NCBI GenBank assembly: GCA_015501595.1
Contig: JADNRX010000067.1
Location: 124,001 to 188,000 of the forward strand
Direction of reading: 5' to 3'
Length of the DNA stretch: 64,000 nt
Origin: Hymenopellis radicata
Lineage: Eukaryota; Basidiomycota; Agaricomycetes; Agaricales; Physalacriaceae
Shown here: positions 1-12,269 of the stretch, piece after piece
Numbering within the stretch: position 1 is the first letter of the stretch
Layout: each line of letters starts with the position of its first letter
Notes under the pieces: model-generated
The model's database searches: none
Seen by the model: the letters and a program-made list of their open reading frames with translations, nothing else
What the model was told of the DNA's origin: nothing
Made by a program: the position numbers and the translations under genes

Positions 1-442
1 GAGATTGCGCAGGAGAACAGGAGACAGGTGAGTTTTTCTTTGTATCAGGACTACTACCACCACCTCCATCTTCCTCCTCTGCTACCACTCTCCCGCCATG
101 TCACCACTCTCCCGCCATCTCACCACCACCCCTCCACCACCACCCCTTCCTACAGCTACCACCCCCCACCCTACCTCATGCACAGCTGAGTGTCCCCGTG
201 CCATTGCCCGGGGATGCTCACTGGGCATGAATACTGGGGGTGTACGGCTGTACGGACTCGCGAGTACTCACGAGTATCCGAGGTGACTCGGACTCGAGGC
301 GATGACTCGCGAGTGGACTCGCAGATACTCACGAGTCATCGCGAGTCGAGTGCAACGCGAGTCTGAGCAGGACCTTTTTGGACGTGAGTACTCATGTCCC
401 GGATCGCGAGTCTGACTCGCGTCGGACTCGTTGAGGTCTCTA
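1..442. mobile_element. Right end of a non-autonomous hAT element (TAGAGACC family)
   Basis: The stretch ends in TTGAGGTCTCTA, the same terminus as the complete element at 35075-36173. Bases about 180-442 align with 35926-36173, sharing the CCCGGGGATGCTC block and the dense GACTCGCGAGT / ACTCACGAGT subterminal repeats. The left end lies outside the window, so the 8-bp target duplication (expected to equal GTTCCTTT at 443-450) cannot be checked. Bases 50-180 are a CCACCACC-type simple repeat, also present in the complete copy. No coding capacity is seen. Confidence 0.8.
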
Positions 443-906
443 GTTCCTTTTCTTCTCCTAAAATATGGAAGAGCTTCTACAGTTACAGTCAAGGATAGAC
501 CAAGCTGAATGACCGTTCTGCAAGATGCACGCGAGCAGTGAGTGGTGTGTAGTGCATTTCCCTATCATCCGCCTCTTGGCCTGAGGCAATATAATAATAA
601 TACACAGCAAATGTCCATGAGGGAACCGCCGGCTGCACAGGATCTGAGCGGTGACCACGTCCCGACCGAGGGGCGCTCTGCCTGTACAGAGAGCCTCGAC
701 AGGATAATACATAATTTTGTGCTCTCCAACCCACATAGGCCCCTGACACCCACCAGTCTTCCAAATTCACACCATTAATCTCCAGACCCAGCAAACAGGC
801 AAAAAAGCAAGTAACTGAAACCTGAGAACAACCCCGTCAAACCTCCTCATCAACACTGTCATAACCATCGAGTGCTTCATCCTCTGCGCCGATCTGAATC
901 AACTCC
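443..906. other. Intergenic, nothing recognised
   Basis: I see no supported gene, RNA or inverted ends here. The overlapping open frames are short and do not resemble any family I know. Confidence 0.5.
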
Positions 907-2000
907 TCATACGTTACCATTGTGCCGACCACTTCCCAACATGATAAAGCAGCCGCCCCACCGCCCGAACAGATGCCCTATTGAATATGAGGCAACGTAG
1001 CAAGCGCAGCGCATCCTCTGCATCCAGCTGATCTTAACCAACCAGCACCCACTCTGGCATGACTGGGAGAACCTCTGTCCAGAATTGCGCTCTCGCGATG
1101 ATTGACTCTGGATGAGCCTCACACTGCAGAGCAATATGGTCCACAGTCTCCAGGGACTGATGGCATTGTCGACAGAGACGCATGCAGACTGGCACCTTGA
1201 TGTGCTGAGAATGAATCCCCCGTAGACCATGTGCGCCCAAAAGAAAGCGGGTCAACGCGACACGATGATCTGCCACATGCACCTCGGTAAGGTAGTGCGG
1301 CAGGATCTTTGACGGCGCGTCTACAAAGGGTTCCGCGCGGCCGTGTAGAAGGTATAGACAGGTAGTCGTCTCAGTAAGCTCACGCAGGCTGGTTTTGCTG
1401 GCATGCGCGACGTCCTTCATGGGACTGTCAATGAAATCTACGGACATCATACCCACCGGTGGGAGAAGATCATGTGCCGGCAGTACGCCTCGCAGCGCGA
1501 TATCCAGATCCATAAGCCAAGAGGAGTGGTGATGTAGTCGAAGCGTGTCAGAAACGCGTAATGCCCGAGCCGCGAACTGTGAGAGAGGCAAAGAGAGAAG
1601 ATAACACAAATATCGTAGCGTCAAGATGACACGGCGATACTTAAGAGGCTCTCGGTGAACAGGACACTGCGTATCGATCCCCAAGATCCGTCTGAGGCAA
1701 GCCTTCTGAACACTCACCAGCGAAGCCAATGCACCCAAATCGACGTCAGGCGTCACCTCACAGCCGCTGATAAGGTGACAGTCCACCAAGGAGGAAAAGA
1801 GCTGAATGCCAAGCTGCAAGTTTTCGTTCTGAAGGAAGGCGTCATCCGGGTGCAACCGAGACATTACCAAATTAAGATCGCCAAACTTGTCCTCCCACCA
1901 TCACGTCGCGGTAATGCTCGTACAGACTATCGGTATAGCGACAGCCTGGGAACCAAGTCACCTTTACTTACGCGTGTTCAACTAGCTGCGCTCTAACGCC
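907..2000 (-). pseudogene. LINE-type reverse transcriptase relic, C-terminal part
   Basis: An open frame of 278 codons (1034-1870, minus) matches the region downstream of the catalytic RT domain in fungal non-LTR retrotransposons. Visible are the segment LRRILGIDTQ followed by YRRVILTLRYLCYLLSLP, and near the C-terminus a zinc-binding pattern CRQCHQ...VDHIALQC (C-x2-C...H-x4-C) typical of the RT zinc-binding tail. The catalytic YxDD box is absent; sequence upstream on the minus strand (1871-2000) adds a few similar residues and then hits stops. It is a 5'-truncated, dead copy. Family placement rests on remembered motif order, so the clade is not assigned. Confidence 0.72.
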
Positions 2001-2402
2001 TTGCCGAGTGCTTGCCAGTGACACGAGATCAAGCATGAGTCCAGAAAGAAGACGGATATTTGGCCATGTCGAACTCCAAGGGCTACAGCCTGGAATGAGG
2101 ACTATATCTTTGGCAAGGTTCCCGCGGTCGCACCTTGAACAGCCCGACCTTCTGTAAAAACAGCATCCGCTCAGATTTTACCGAAGTTTGGACAGATCAT
2201 CCTCCTACCATAGTCTCCAGGGCCATTGGGAATTCTCCATTACCTTTATCCTTTGTCTCGTGTGATTTGTGCAACCTCCGTTGGCGGGCGCTTAAAAGAA
2301 CCCTTTCACGACGTCCTCGTTGCGTAAGTAGTGCCACTCCTCGTTTCCTTTGTTGACTGTTCTCACTTATACCTCGCCATCTGTTCAGCATTTCCGCCAA
2401 CC
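2001..2402. promoter_or_regulatory. Upstream region of the helicase gene
   Basis: This gap separates the LINE relic from the helicase start. It has pyrimidine-rich tracts (2225-2260, 2335-2390) of the kind common before fungal start codons, and no TATA box I would defend. The start codon at 2403 sits in the context GCCAACC-ATG. Confidence 0.35.
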
Positions 2403-5400
2403 ATGAACGACCTCTTTAACCGAACGAACCTCAAATCTCTTGACGCGGTTGACGAAGCCTTGTTCGAGTTCACGACTTCTCTGCAAGAGAAGAATATCCA
2501 GAATACTTTGTCCACCGCCGCGCGCGATGAGACCCCGACGACTCTAGCTTTGATTTTGGCCAGTAGGTCTTCAACTCATGTGGCATCGATGTTTCCAATG
2601 ACTTGACGGTTCTAGATGTGCCTCCGTTTCTTGTTTCTGCCCTCATGCGAGCATACCCCGCTAGTGCTGCAGGCTTCCCCGACAGTGTTCATGACTGCCT
2701 TTTACACCATCTCTCTTCGACGTTCTTGTTTCTTTTCGATGAGCTCGCTGATCGTGAAACCAAGTCCGCCTTCTCCCACAATGACCACGTCGTTCGGGCG
2801 GGCAGCATTGTCCTGAGGGCTCTGAGCACCTATAAGCCACCGAAGGTACAAGAGGACGATGTGGATGTACCCCCTACCGGGCGACGGGTCAAAGCACCTA
2901 GCCAAAAGAAGCTAAAGCAGGCAAAGCGCGCTGCTGCGCCTATGATTCCCATCGTGGAATCGAAATATTACGAGGCTCTCGACGTGCCTCCGCCGACATC
3001 CCCGCCAGATGTATACCGGGTTGTCGAAGAGATATTGCAGAAGCTCAAGGAAGTGCTCGAAGTAGGCACTTTGTTTGCGCTACGGCGGAAGGTTTATTGA
3101 TGCGCGTTCACAGTTCTATTTTGGGTATCTGCAAGATGAGAACATTATCGCCTTTTTGAAACAGGCATCCGTCTTCATTCCACCCCGCAAGCATCCGCCG
3201 TTTCGGGGATAACAAGAACAAGCTCGAAGCGGATGAGAATGTCGGCAGTCAGAGCTCCGCTGCGCCAGGCTCTGTGTACCCCTTCATCCAGCCGATGAAG
3301 TCGTAAGTTGGACGATCATTTGTCGCGTCTTCGACAGCTGACTATGTGTCTTAGCGCCCTGCATTTTGATAGTCCAGAGGGTTTCGGCGCGTGGAAGATT
3401 ATCGTGCGCAACAGTGTGCAGAACGTGCTAAGACGGGCAAGGAAGAAACGCCCGGCTGCATTTGACATCATCGTCAAAAAGTTCAAGTACATCTCCAGCA
3501 AGTCCTTTCAGGTCGTTTGCTCACAATACTGATAGGGAATTGTCGATGGGCCACTTCTCGGAGGATAATCAGAAACGCCTGAGCGGGTTTTCCTCCTCGG
3601 ACGTGGCTGTCTTCGAGGCGAAGCTGTCTCGCGATTTGAGGATCATTGTACGAGTCCGCCGATTTTGGGTTCTCTCCGATTAATGACCTTGCCACCATAG
3701 TATCAAATAGACTTGATCCCAACAGAGAATGAGGTTTGTCGTTTCCATCATGTATTCCGTATCTCGTTGACGTTGCATCACCGACAGGTCGAGCAACAGG
3801 GTAAAGGACTCGAGCTTCGGACATGCACGTAACCTGACTGTCCCGCCAGCCATCAAGATTTTCGATATCTGCACGCATACGCAGATGGACAACCGACTCC
3901 GGGCTGCTATCAGCAGTCAATTGCGCAAGAAGGGTACGCTCTACAGAGATCAGTGAGTATGCTCATTAGGATTTCCGTGTTGCCGGTTGATCAGTGTGGC
4001 GCAGTTGCGCCGTACGCATGAAGTCCACACTCGCGGGCGAAAAGGATATTCTCGTGCCCGCGACCTTCCCGGCGCTACCTGAAGTTTTACCGGCCGAGGT
4101 CGCGAACTTGCCAGATCTGCTTTCAAACAATTCTACCATGGTAACGTGAAGCTCTCTACCTTCGATGCAGAGACTTCTAACTGTTGACTAGGTCCATTCT
4201 CGAATTGTGTACGTGTGCTTTCTTTGCTGATGAATCTGATATGAACATGCTTTCCGGTTCAGTGTGGAGAAGTTCGTCACGTTCTCTAAGGTGTGTACCG
4301 TTGGTTTGAATCCCGTCAACGGAAACTAACAAGAACAGCCCTTTCTCGATGGTGAGTATACTCGACAGGCTTTGTGTTTGCGCAATAGAGCTGTTTTTTA
4401 GGAATCATGGCCGACGTGGAGATGACGTTGCCTCATTTGGTGTCGTAAGTGTGAGGCGGGCTCTCAGTGCATGTCTAACCGTCATCTCCAGTTCACAAGA
4501 AAAGAGGATTATAGAGCATCCGACGTCGTGTTATGTTATCGGCCGCAGTGGTACTGGGTTCGTGTCCTTCATAATCATATCAAGTTTACTGGTCCTTCTG
4601 ACATCAATTTGTTAAACAGAAAGACGACTACCATGCTTTTCAAGATGCTTCTTATCGAGCGTACCCACCATCTAGTTGGCGATGGCGGATCACGACCTCG
4701 TCAAGTCTTTGTCACAAAGTCGCGCCTGCTCGCCACCAAGGTTCAGGAATATTTTGAAAAACTGTCGACGTCGTTGACGCATGCGTCGAAAACGTTGGAG
4801 GAGCTTCGAAGCTTGTCCCGGTTCGCGGCGCCGGTCGACCGCGATATACACGTCTCTCTTGTTCCTCAAGACGAGAGAGAACGGCGGACGGATCTTCCCA
4901 CGAAGTATAGCGAGCTTGAGGATAAGCACTTTCCTCTTTTCATCTCGTACGACGCGGTACGCTCTTTGGTATGTAGCTGTGCAACTCCGCGTTAATGTTC
5001 TTGTTAGTTGTGCGACCTACTGGAGGCCGACATTTTAGCCAAGAGGCAGGACTATCGGAAAGCCGATATGATCTCGTTTGAATCGAACTTTGTGTCGTCT
5101 TATTGGGCTCATTTTCCAGAACCCCCTCGGAAAGGACTAGGTAAGTGTTCCTGCGCTCATTTTCACTGGTCGAAATCTCAATTATCCTGGTCATCAGATC
5201 CCGCTCTGGTCTTTAGCGAGATCATAGGTACGGGGATAAGTACTAGCTTTCCCTCCGTCTCCTTTCTCATATGAAATGAACAGGTGTGATCAAAGGCTCC
5301 GAAGAGACGTTGAAGAAAGAGAAGCGGTACCTCAGTCTGCAAGATTATGAGCTTCTAAGCGGCCAGCATTCAACGTTGGAAGGTCGCTCGTCAGATGTCT

Positions 5401-8400
5401 ATGCACTCTTTGAGTCCTACCTTCAGCTGAAGATGCAGAACAACGGTTACGATTCTGCTGACCGGTGTGTAGTCATGGGTCTGTTTTTATACCCTGTCGC
5501 TGACGCTTGTTAGTACGCACCAAATATTGCGATACCTCGAAGAGTTGGGTGTTCCGGGAACACTGATCGATCATCTGTTCGTGCATGCGTCACTTGAGGC
5601 GCTGTTTGCTTACAGTCCCTCCAGATACGTCGACGAAGTTCAGGACAATCTCTTGATCGATGCGATGAGTATGTGTCCCATCCGAGGCGAATAGCTACAA
5701 GCGACTAACGAGTGATTGCAGTTCTGCGCGCGCTCTGTTCTAATCCTCACGGGCTCTTCTGGGCGGGTGACACAGCCCAAGCGATCTCTATCGAAAGCGC
5801 TTTCCGGTTAGATGACCTCAAAGCCTTCCTGTTCAGAATAGAAGTGGGTCCCCGTTAGCGCTTCTGGTGATCAAAGCTCATGTTTTAGCAGACTCGGAAC
5901 TGCCAGAATCAGAGCCAGTCGCCGAACCTTGCCGTCGCGCGCGTAGTGGATCCAGAGCTCTTCCAATTGGCCGTCAACTACAGGTCCCACGCAGGAATCG
6001 TCGACTGTGCACACTCAGTCATTGATCTTATCACTCGATTCTGGCCCAATTCGATTGATAGACTGTCGCCGGAGGTCGGAATTGTTGATGGCTGCAGACC
6101 GGTGTTTTTCAGTAACCATGATGACAAGCAGTTGGAGCAGTTCATTTTCGGTGATGCGGGTAACAAGGTGGAGTTTGGGGCGCACCAATGTGATCTGATT
6201 TACTCGATGTTCAAAGGATCTATACTGAATGTTTTCAGGCATCTTGGTACGCAACGAGAGCGCGAAGAAACGCTTGAAGGAGAGGTTGGAGAGGCCGGAG
6301 TTGTATTGTCAGTATCGCCGCTTAAACTTCCCGGTTATCTGTATTCATCTTGTTGCAGTACCATCTACGAGAGCAAAGGTCTCGAGTTCAACGACGTAGG
6401 TTTCTCCTGAGTGTAACGACGCTAGGCTTATGCTTTGCAGGTTCTTTTGTACAATTTCTTCAGCGATTCGGTCATTACTGATTCTGCATGGCGTGTCATT
6501 CTTAATGCGGTAGACGACTGGAGTCAAGTCGGCCAACGAGTTCCTGCGCCGGCGTTTAGCAACATTCGACATGCTAGCGTCTGTTCCGAGGTATGTCAGT
6601 TGAGTGGTACTTTGGCTGAACCTCATCATGATTCTAGCTCAAATCTCTTTACGTCGCCATAACACGAGCTCGAGAAAATGTCTGGATAGCGGATAGCTCT
6701 GAGAAAGGCCGCTCGATGAAGGTAAGGATGTCAATGCGCACGAAACAAGGCTTGACATGAATCCAGACGTATTGGACCAGTCGCAATCTCGTGGATAATT
6801 ACGCCCCCGGAAAAGATGCTCCGCAACTCGCGACTTCTTCAAGACCAGAAGAATGGATTGCCCAGGGACACGAACTATTTCACCAACAGAGATATGAGCA
6901 GGCCCGGCACTGTTTCACGCGGGCGAATCTTCCCAAATGGGCGGCTATAGCGGGCGCCTACTACGCGCGGCAAAAGGCCCGGCTGATCCCGAACACAAAG
7001 CAGAAACTTCACGAATGTCACCTCGCTTTCAATGAGGCTGGACAAGCATTCTATGATTGCGCAAATGCGGAATCTGACGACACCCGCCTAGTGTACCTCA
7101 AGAACAGTGCTGCTTGTTTCGAAGAAGGCAACAACATGGAGCGGGCGGCGTACGTTCATCGCCTAGCCGGAAATTTCACTCGCTCGGAGAGCTGTATCGG
7201 GACCTGAAGAAGTTCGATGAGGCGCTTGATGTCGTTGAGACCTCTCGAGACGAGATGGATGTGAACATTGTAAACAGCATTGTCAAACGTGCACGTCTCG
7301 CCTACTTTGATGCTCGGAGATCGAGTACGTGGTACAGTACCGATTTTGATATAGCTTGACTTACACTTCTCACAGTAAAGGATGTCGGTTATTCGATTCG
7401 ACTGACGAAGTACTAGAGTACTTGGACGAGCGTGATCTCGGACTGGCCCGAGCCGATATACTGGTGATGCGTGGCGAGACCGTGGCAGCTGCTGAGGTCC
7501 ATTACGCCGAGGGTCGACGCGATGCAGCCATTTCGCTCTTTTTCAGGATCCCGAAAACACTGTTGGAATGCAACGAGGACTAGCCTGCATTGTGGAAAGT
7601 CTATGGTCGTATTGTTCATTTGGCCGACCATCCTCTCAGGTGCAGACGGATCCTCGCGTCCAAGACCTTCTGGCTTTGGTACCTGGCGACCTTAGCAAAA
7701 TGTCTCCAGCTCACGTTAAGCAGGTATGCAGTGAGAAACGACTTATCACCTGTACGCTAATGATCTATTCATTAGCTTGCCATGTTCCGTGCAATTTCCA
7801 CGTATTCGCGAGGCGAGTTGGTTCAATTAAGTCGAGAATTCTTGGCGGAAGCAGATTCCGCTTCTGCACTACACTGCCTTGATCACGTCTTTTCAACTCA
7901 TCTAGAGCTTCGATCTGCTCCACTTGCAGACGTGGTTCAGAAACTCGAGTCTTCCTTTCATACGTTGCGCTGCTTTCCAAAGCTGCCTTTCATCCGGATC
8001 CCGTCAATGATGCCTCTCTACGACGTCTATTTGGGGTTTGGCGCATCTCCGAAAACACGGTCTCGGTGCCTATCTCGGCTGTCTATTTGCACCGTGAGCT
8101 ACTTCGACTAGGGCGTGGATATGCATCAGTCATGTCTGTTGCAGACTTTCATATCCAGTTCCGCGGAATTCTGTCGAGGCGGCTGAGAACTATAGCTGCC
8201 AGCATGAACGAAGTTTGCTGGAGCGCTCAAGCCTTTTCACCCTGCCTCTCCTACATGTTCTCGGGTGCCTGCCCGCGTATCACCTGCCCGGACGAGCATT
8301 TATCGGAATGCGATATTCCTACCAACTATTACGCTCAGCGTGTGCGAGCCCATCTACAACAGATCCTGATCTCCAAGTGGCTCTGTAATAATGCAACCTT

Positions 8401-10634
8401 TACCCTCGAGAGCGATGATCAGTCGCTGTCACCGAGGTATGAACAGCTTCCTATATTTTTCTTGATATCTCATTACTTTCAGGCTTCTCGTTGAGCGCCT
8501 CTATGACGCGCTCTATCCTCCGCATCACTCCTTGGGCACTATAGTCGACTTGGATATATCCTCTATACCGAAAGCGACGGAGGCGATGACAGTCTTGAGA
8601 TCCTGGATACAGACTCTCGCGTTATCGCAGAGTTTCCACCCTCATACCACGTTTCTCAGACGTATCATGCGTCTCTCAGTTCTGGCGTTCATGTTCGATC
8701 GGGAGCAGCTACGTTGCAAAGAATTACCTCTTTCAAGGTCAATTCTGTCGGACGGAGGAAGTGCCACTTCGATATCTGCGCTACAGGTACGAGATCGACT
8801 CTGACCAGACCTCACAAAGCATGACCGAGGACCTGTTACTCTCGCTTGCCCATCAAACGGGCAGAGGTGCCTTTCCGCTTCAGTGAGTGAAATCCAACGA
8901 TACAATGCTAATGCCATACTCACGCTTACATAGCTATATTGTCGAGAATAGTTTGCCCATCAACATCGCTGTCCTCTGCGACTTTGTTGATTTCCTATGC
9001 TCTTCGTTCATCCTATGTTACTGTACTAGGAAAGGCAGCTTCCACAATGTAACGCTACCACGGACTTGGCTACTGAAATACTTCGAGATTGACGCGCCCC
9101 ATTTCAACCCGACTATTCGCACGAACATGTTCTGGCACATTCCTGATTGCATGACCGTCCTTTTGGAACAGCTGTACACTGGCGTTGGTGCAGGTAAGCC
9201 AGCGTCGTTCGGATTACCACTTCTCTTCTGAAATGTCGCAGAGTATCTCATTTATGGTGTCAATCGAAACATGAGTAACTCTCCTACAATAGTCCGTAAC
9301 ATTTTCATCTTCCGGTTGTGAGTAAACACATCGTTCCCTGTTTTCGATGACTTACAATTGCCAGGGTTCGCGCCGTATGCTTTCGTAAGTCTGTCGATAG
9401 TCCGGATCTTAGGAGAGTGAATTGACGACAAATCCTATTCCAGTTGGTTACAACACACTTAACGACGCTCTGCGAAAAAACATAAGACAGGCTGTTGCGC
9501 GGCTAGCGAACTTTGGCCGACCTCATAGGCTGTATTCCAAGTAAGATTGCAGAACTTAGTCGAAAGATGACTCCTTACGCCTTGACAGATTTGTCTACGC
9601 CGCGAATGAAAGCTGGACGGCCTTAGCCAAAGCCACTCGTCGTTCATTGGAAGACGATCCCGCGGACGACATGATCCAGCTTCTGGAAAGGACCAGGATG
9701 TCAGCGACTCAGGCTGAAGGCCTGTCAGGCGTTTGCAGAATAATCTACAACCCTACGGACGACATTCGGTCGTTGCTTCGAGGTCGCCCAGCCAGTTCCG
9801 CCGAAGCCCGGCCTGTTCCTCGAGCTGAACAAGCGGTTCAACAAGCTCAACAGATACCCCAGCCCGTTGTACAAGAAGAATCTGTAGAGGAGACACCGGA
9901 TAAGGACGACTCGCTCAGTGTTGAAAACGACGAGGAACCTACGGAGGCCCTCAATATGCCGGAAATGGCTCCACCCTCGCCCGAAGAGCATGCTGCTGTG
10001 TTACTCATTCAGACTTTCTACAGGCGTGTAGTGGCTCGTCGCAAAGGATTCACGAAAGACGGTATAGCGGGCTTGAAGAACCACCTGTACAACGCATGCA
10101 TGGGCGTGGGATTGCCCCCTGGACTGTATCGATGCATGTTCCTTGGCCCGCTCGTCAGTATCCTCACCTGCATCGATTACGCCAAATCCGAGTGCCTGGC
10201 GCTGAAGAACCGCACGAAGAAGAAGTTGAACAACGCAGAGTCGAAAGAGATGGAGGAGCTCGACGATTTGTTGACCAAAACCACGTAGGTTTCCGTTTGG
10301 ACTCGTGTGCTTTGAAACGCTCACATCCATTCCCAGCCAATCGGGAAAAGCATTATTCGAGTTTGAGAAGTCACTTCGGCCGACGGCAGATGTTCACATG
10401 GGATGCAACGTCCTATTGCTCAGGAAGGTGGTTGGGAGGGCGAATGAGGTCTTGTCAGACCTGCCATTCCCACTTTCACCTGAAATGTCGGAAGAGCTCG
10501 CTATTGGCGTCAGGGGGATTCTCACTGTCCGTTCGTTCCGCCCTAAACGAAAGCCGAAGCCGAGCTTGAGGCTTGACGAAGGAGGTGCGGAAATACTGCT
10601 GGACCGACGAGTACCTGCTTGTTTCTACGTGTGA
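2403..10634 (+). CDS. Large superfamily-1 (UvrD/TRANK1-like) helicase with TPR-like region and IQ motif
   Basis: Multi-exon gene with many 50-60 bp introns. Helicase motifs occur in order: Walker A GRSGTGKTTT (split by an intron at 4558-4619), Walker B-like DEVQDN (near 5630), GDTAQAI (5767), NYRSHAGI (5979), YESKGLEFNDV (6365) and the arginine-finger motif VAITRARENVW (6655). A helical TPR-like region follows (6830-8100, for example ELFHQQRYEQARHCF). Near the C-terminus IQTFYRRVVARRK (around 10008-10050) fits an IQ calmodulin-binding motif. The order resembles the TPR-and-ankyrin-repeat/UvrD family of fungi and animals; substrate is unknown. Three one-base frame losses (7171-7173, 7546-7547, 7952-7953) and a possible +1 near 8703 break the frame, yet conserved-looking sequence continues in the next frame, so I treat the gene as probably functional with assembly errors; real decay is possible. 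Exon borders are approximate. Confidence 0.8.
4538..4640 (+). other. Intron splitting the Walker A motif
   Basis: Codons for VIGRSGTG end at 4557. A 62-bp intron (4558 GTTCGT ... AACAG 4619) follows, and KTTTM resumes at 4620. Splicing creates GRSGTGKTTTM, the P-loop. An unspliced message would lose the catalytic lysine and threonine, so the frame and the intron support each other. Confidence 0.85.
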
Positions 10635-10639
10635 TAAAT

Positions 10640-12269
10640 ACTCTCTATCAACATCTATATTTGAACCCAAATTACTGTAACTGTTAGACTAAGCTGAGGC
10701 GAATGTACAGACTCAGAGATCCACTAGCGGATGAGTCCGTGGATGAGAGTTGGGTCAACAGATGTGAAGTGATGAACGTAAGAAGGATGGACACTGACCT
10801 GCCTAATTGGGAAAGACCTACTTTTGCCCACCCTCCGTCATGATGTCGAAATGCGCAGACGCCAGAAAGCCGCTCGCGGGAGGCCACGGCCAAGAAGATG
10901 ACCCCGCGTAATTGGCAAAGAGGAGGTCCTCTCTCGAAGCGCGAGTACGCGCATCCAGGATGGCCGAGGAGGACGCGTGGTAGATGTTGAAGGAGGAAGC
11001 AAGCAAACCTTTTCAGTTGCTGCGTCAAGCTCTTCAGTCCCTCTGGTGGCGCGCTTTCTTGTCCACAGCTGCTCCCACTCTCGATATTTATACGCATGGC
11101 TTACGCGACGGCCCCGGATTCAATACGCCGCGTTCCCCTCGATCATGGAGGAGAATTGGAAGGACCGCGTTGTCCACAGCTGGATTGCTAACAACGACGT
11201 GGGACTCTGAAACGAGATGCGACGGAAGCTCGCTACCGAATCCTGAGCCAGGGATGGGAAGACACGGTGTGTCGTCCAACTCGACTTGGAAACCTTTTTT
11301 CGTCATGGACATTTCCATATTCCTTAGGATGGACGTACAAGGTAGCCGCAATGAAAAGGGACTTCCGAGTCGGTTCTGTTTTGCCCCCGTGCAAGCTTTA
11401 CGTTGTCGTCTAACGAAGACAATACACCTTTTGATTCTCTTGCTTCTACTTAGTGAACCTGGTGAAAGCGTCTTCAGCATGTAATCAGTGAAGCAAGCCG
11501 GGAATCCTAATGCTTTTTTATGTGACCCGTGGCTGTGAACGCGTGTCTCAGCGGCAAATCGTCCAAGTGAAGTGATTCTCCTTTTTTCTTTTTTGGTTTG
11601 TGGATCACATACATAGGTTGATACAACTTTTGAAGGACTGCAAAAACAAAAAAGTCAACCACGGTGACCCGTAGCCATATACCCCCTCGAGTCTCGATTC
11701 ACTATGCTGTCACCGCCTAGCTCTCACGTCGTTTGTCCTTCTCGCCGCCGCCCGTCCTAGATGATAGTAAACGGGGAAACACAAGAGATCACAAAGAGGA
11801 CATCTACTAGGTTGATTTCCTTGTCATGCGTCCTTTCAGAATGTCCTGGACGTGCCCGCATAGTATCTCAGTCCGTGACGCCGAACGGAAGACACACGCT
11901 AAATAATATGGAAGTTGCCGGAACGACTTGGTACTCGACTCGACGATTTTTTCCTATTACCTGCGACTCTATATATGTACTGGAGCACCCCCACCGACAT
12001 GAAACACCGCATTTGCCTGTAATGCCGATCTTTTCGTTCCTGGAGGGTGCACAAGACCGGCGCTGAAGCTTGCACAAACCATCAGAACCCTGAGCAACGG
12101 TGAGATTCATCATCCACTGATTCCTTGTTTTCTGTATTTGGAGTAGTAAGGATATCAAGGGTGAGAACATACAGAATTCCACCTTCCGAGATACATATAT
12201 TCCACCCAACGCCCGTACTGCTTACCGCGGTTGACCCCCCTTCTTCGTTCGTTTTCAGCAGACACCATC
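10640..12269. repeat. Diverged copy of the duplicated block (first copy, partial)
   Basis: Bases about 10790-11660 align with 15920-16880 and in part 45430-46110. Shared landmarks are CCTGCCTAATTGGGA, the AAGAAGATG...CCGCGTAATTG stretch, ACAAGGTA followed by a spaced GACTTCCGAGTCGG block, and a stem-loop motif at 11535-11564. A GTTAGACTAAGCTGAGG motif sits at 10684. Protein-like pieces such as SRFCF and KLYVVV recur in all copies, but every frame has stops. Bases 11770-12269 hold no recognised feature apart from being upstream of the receptor gene. Confidence 0.6.
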
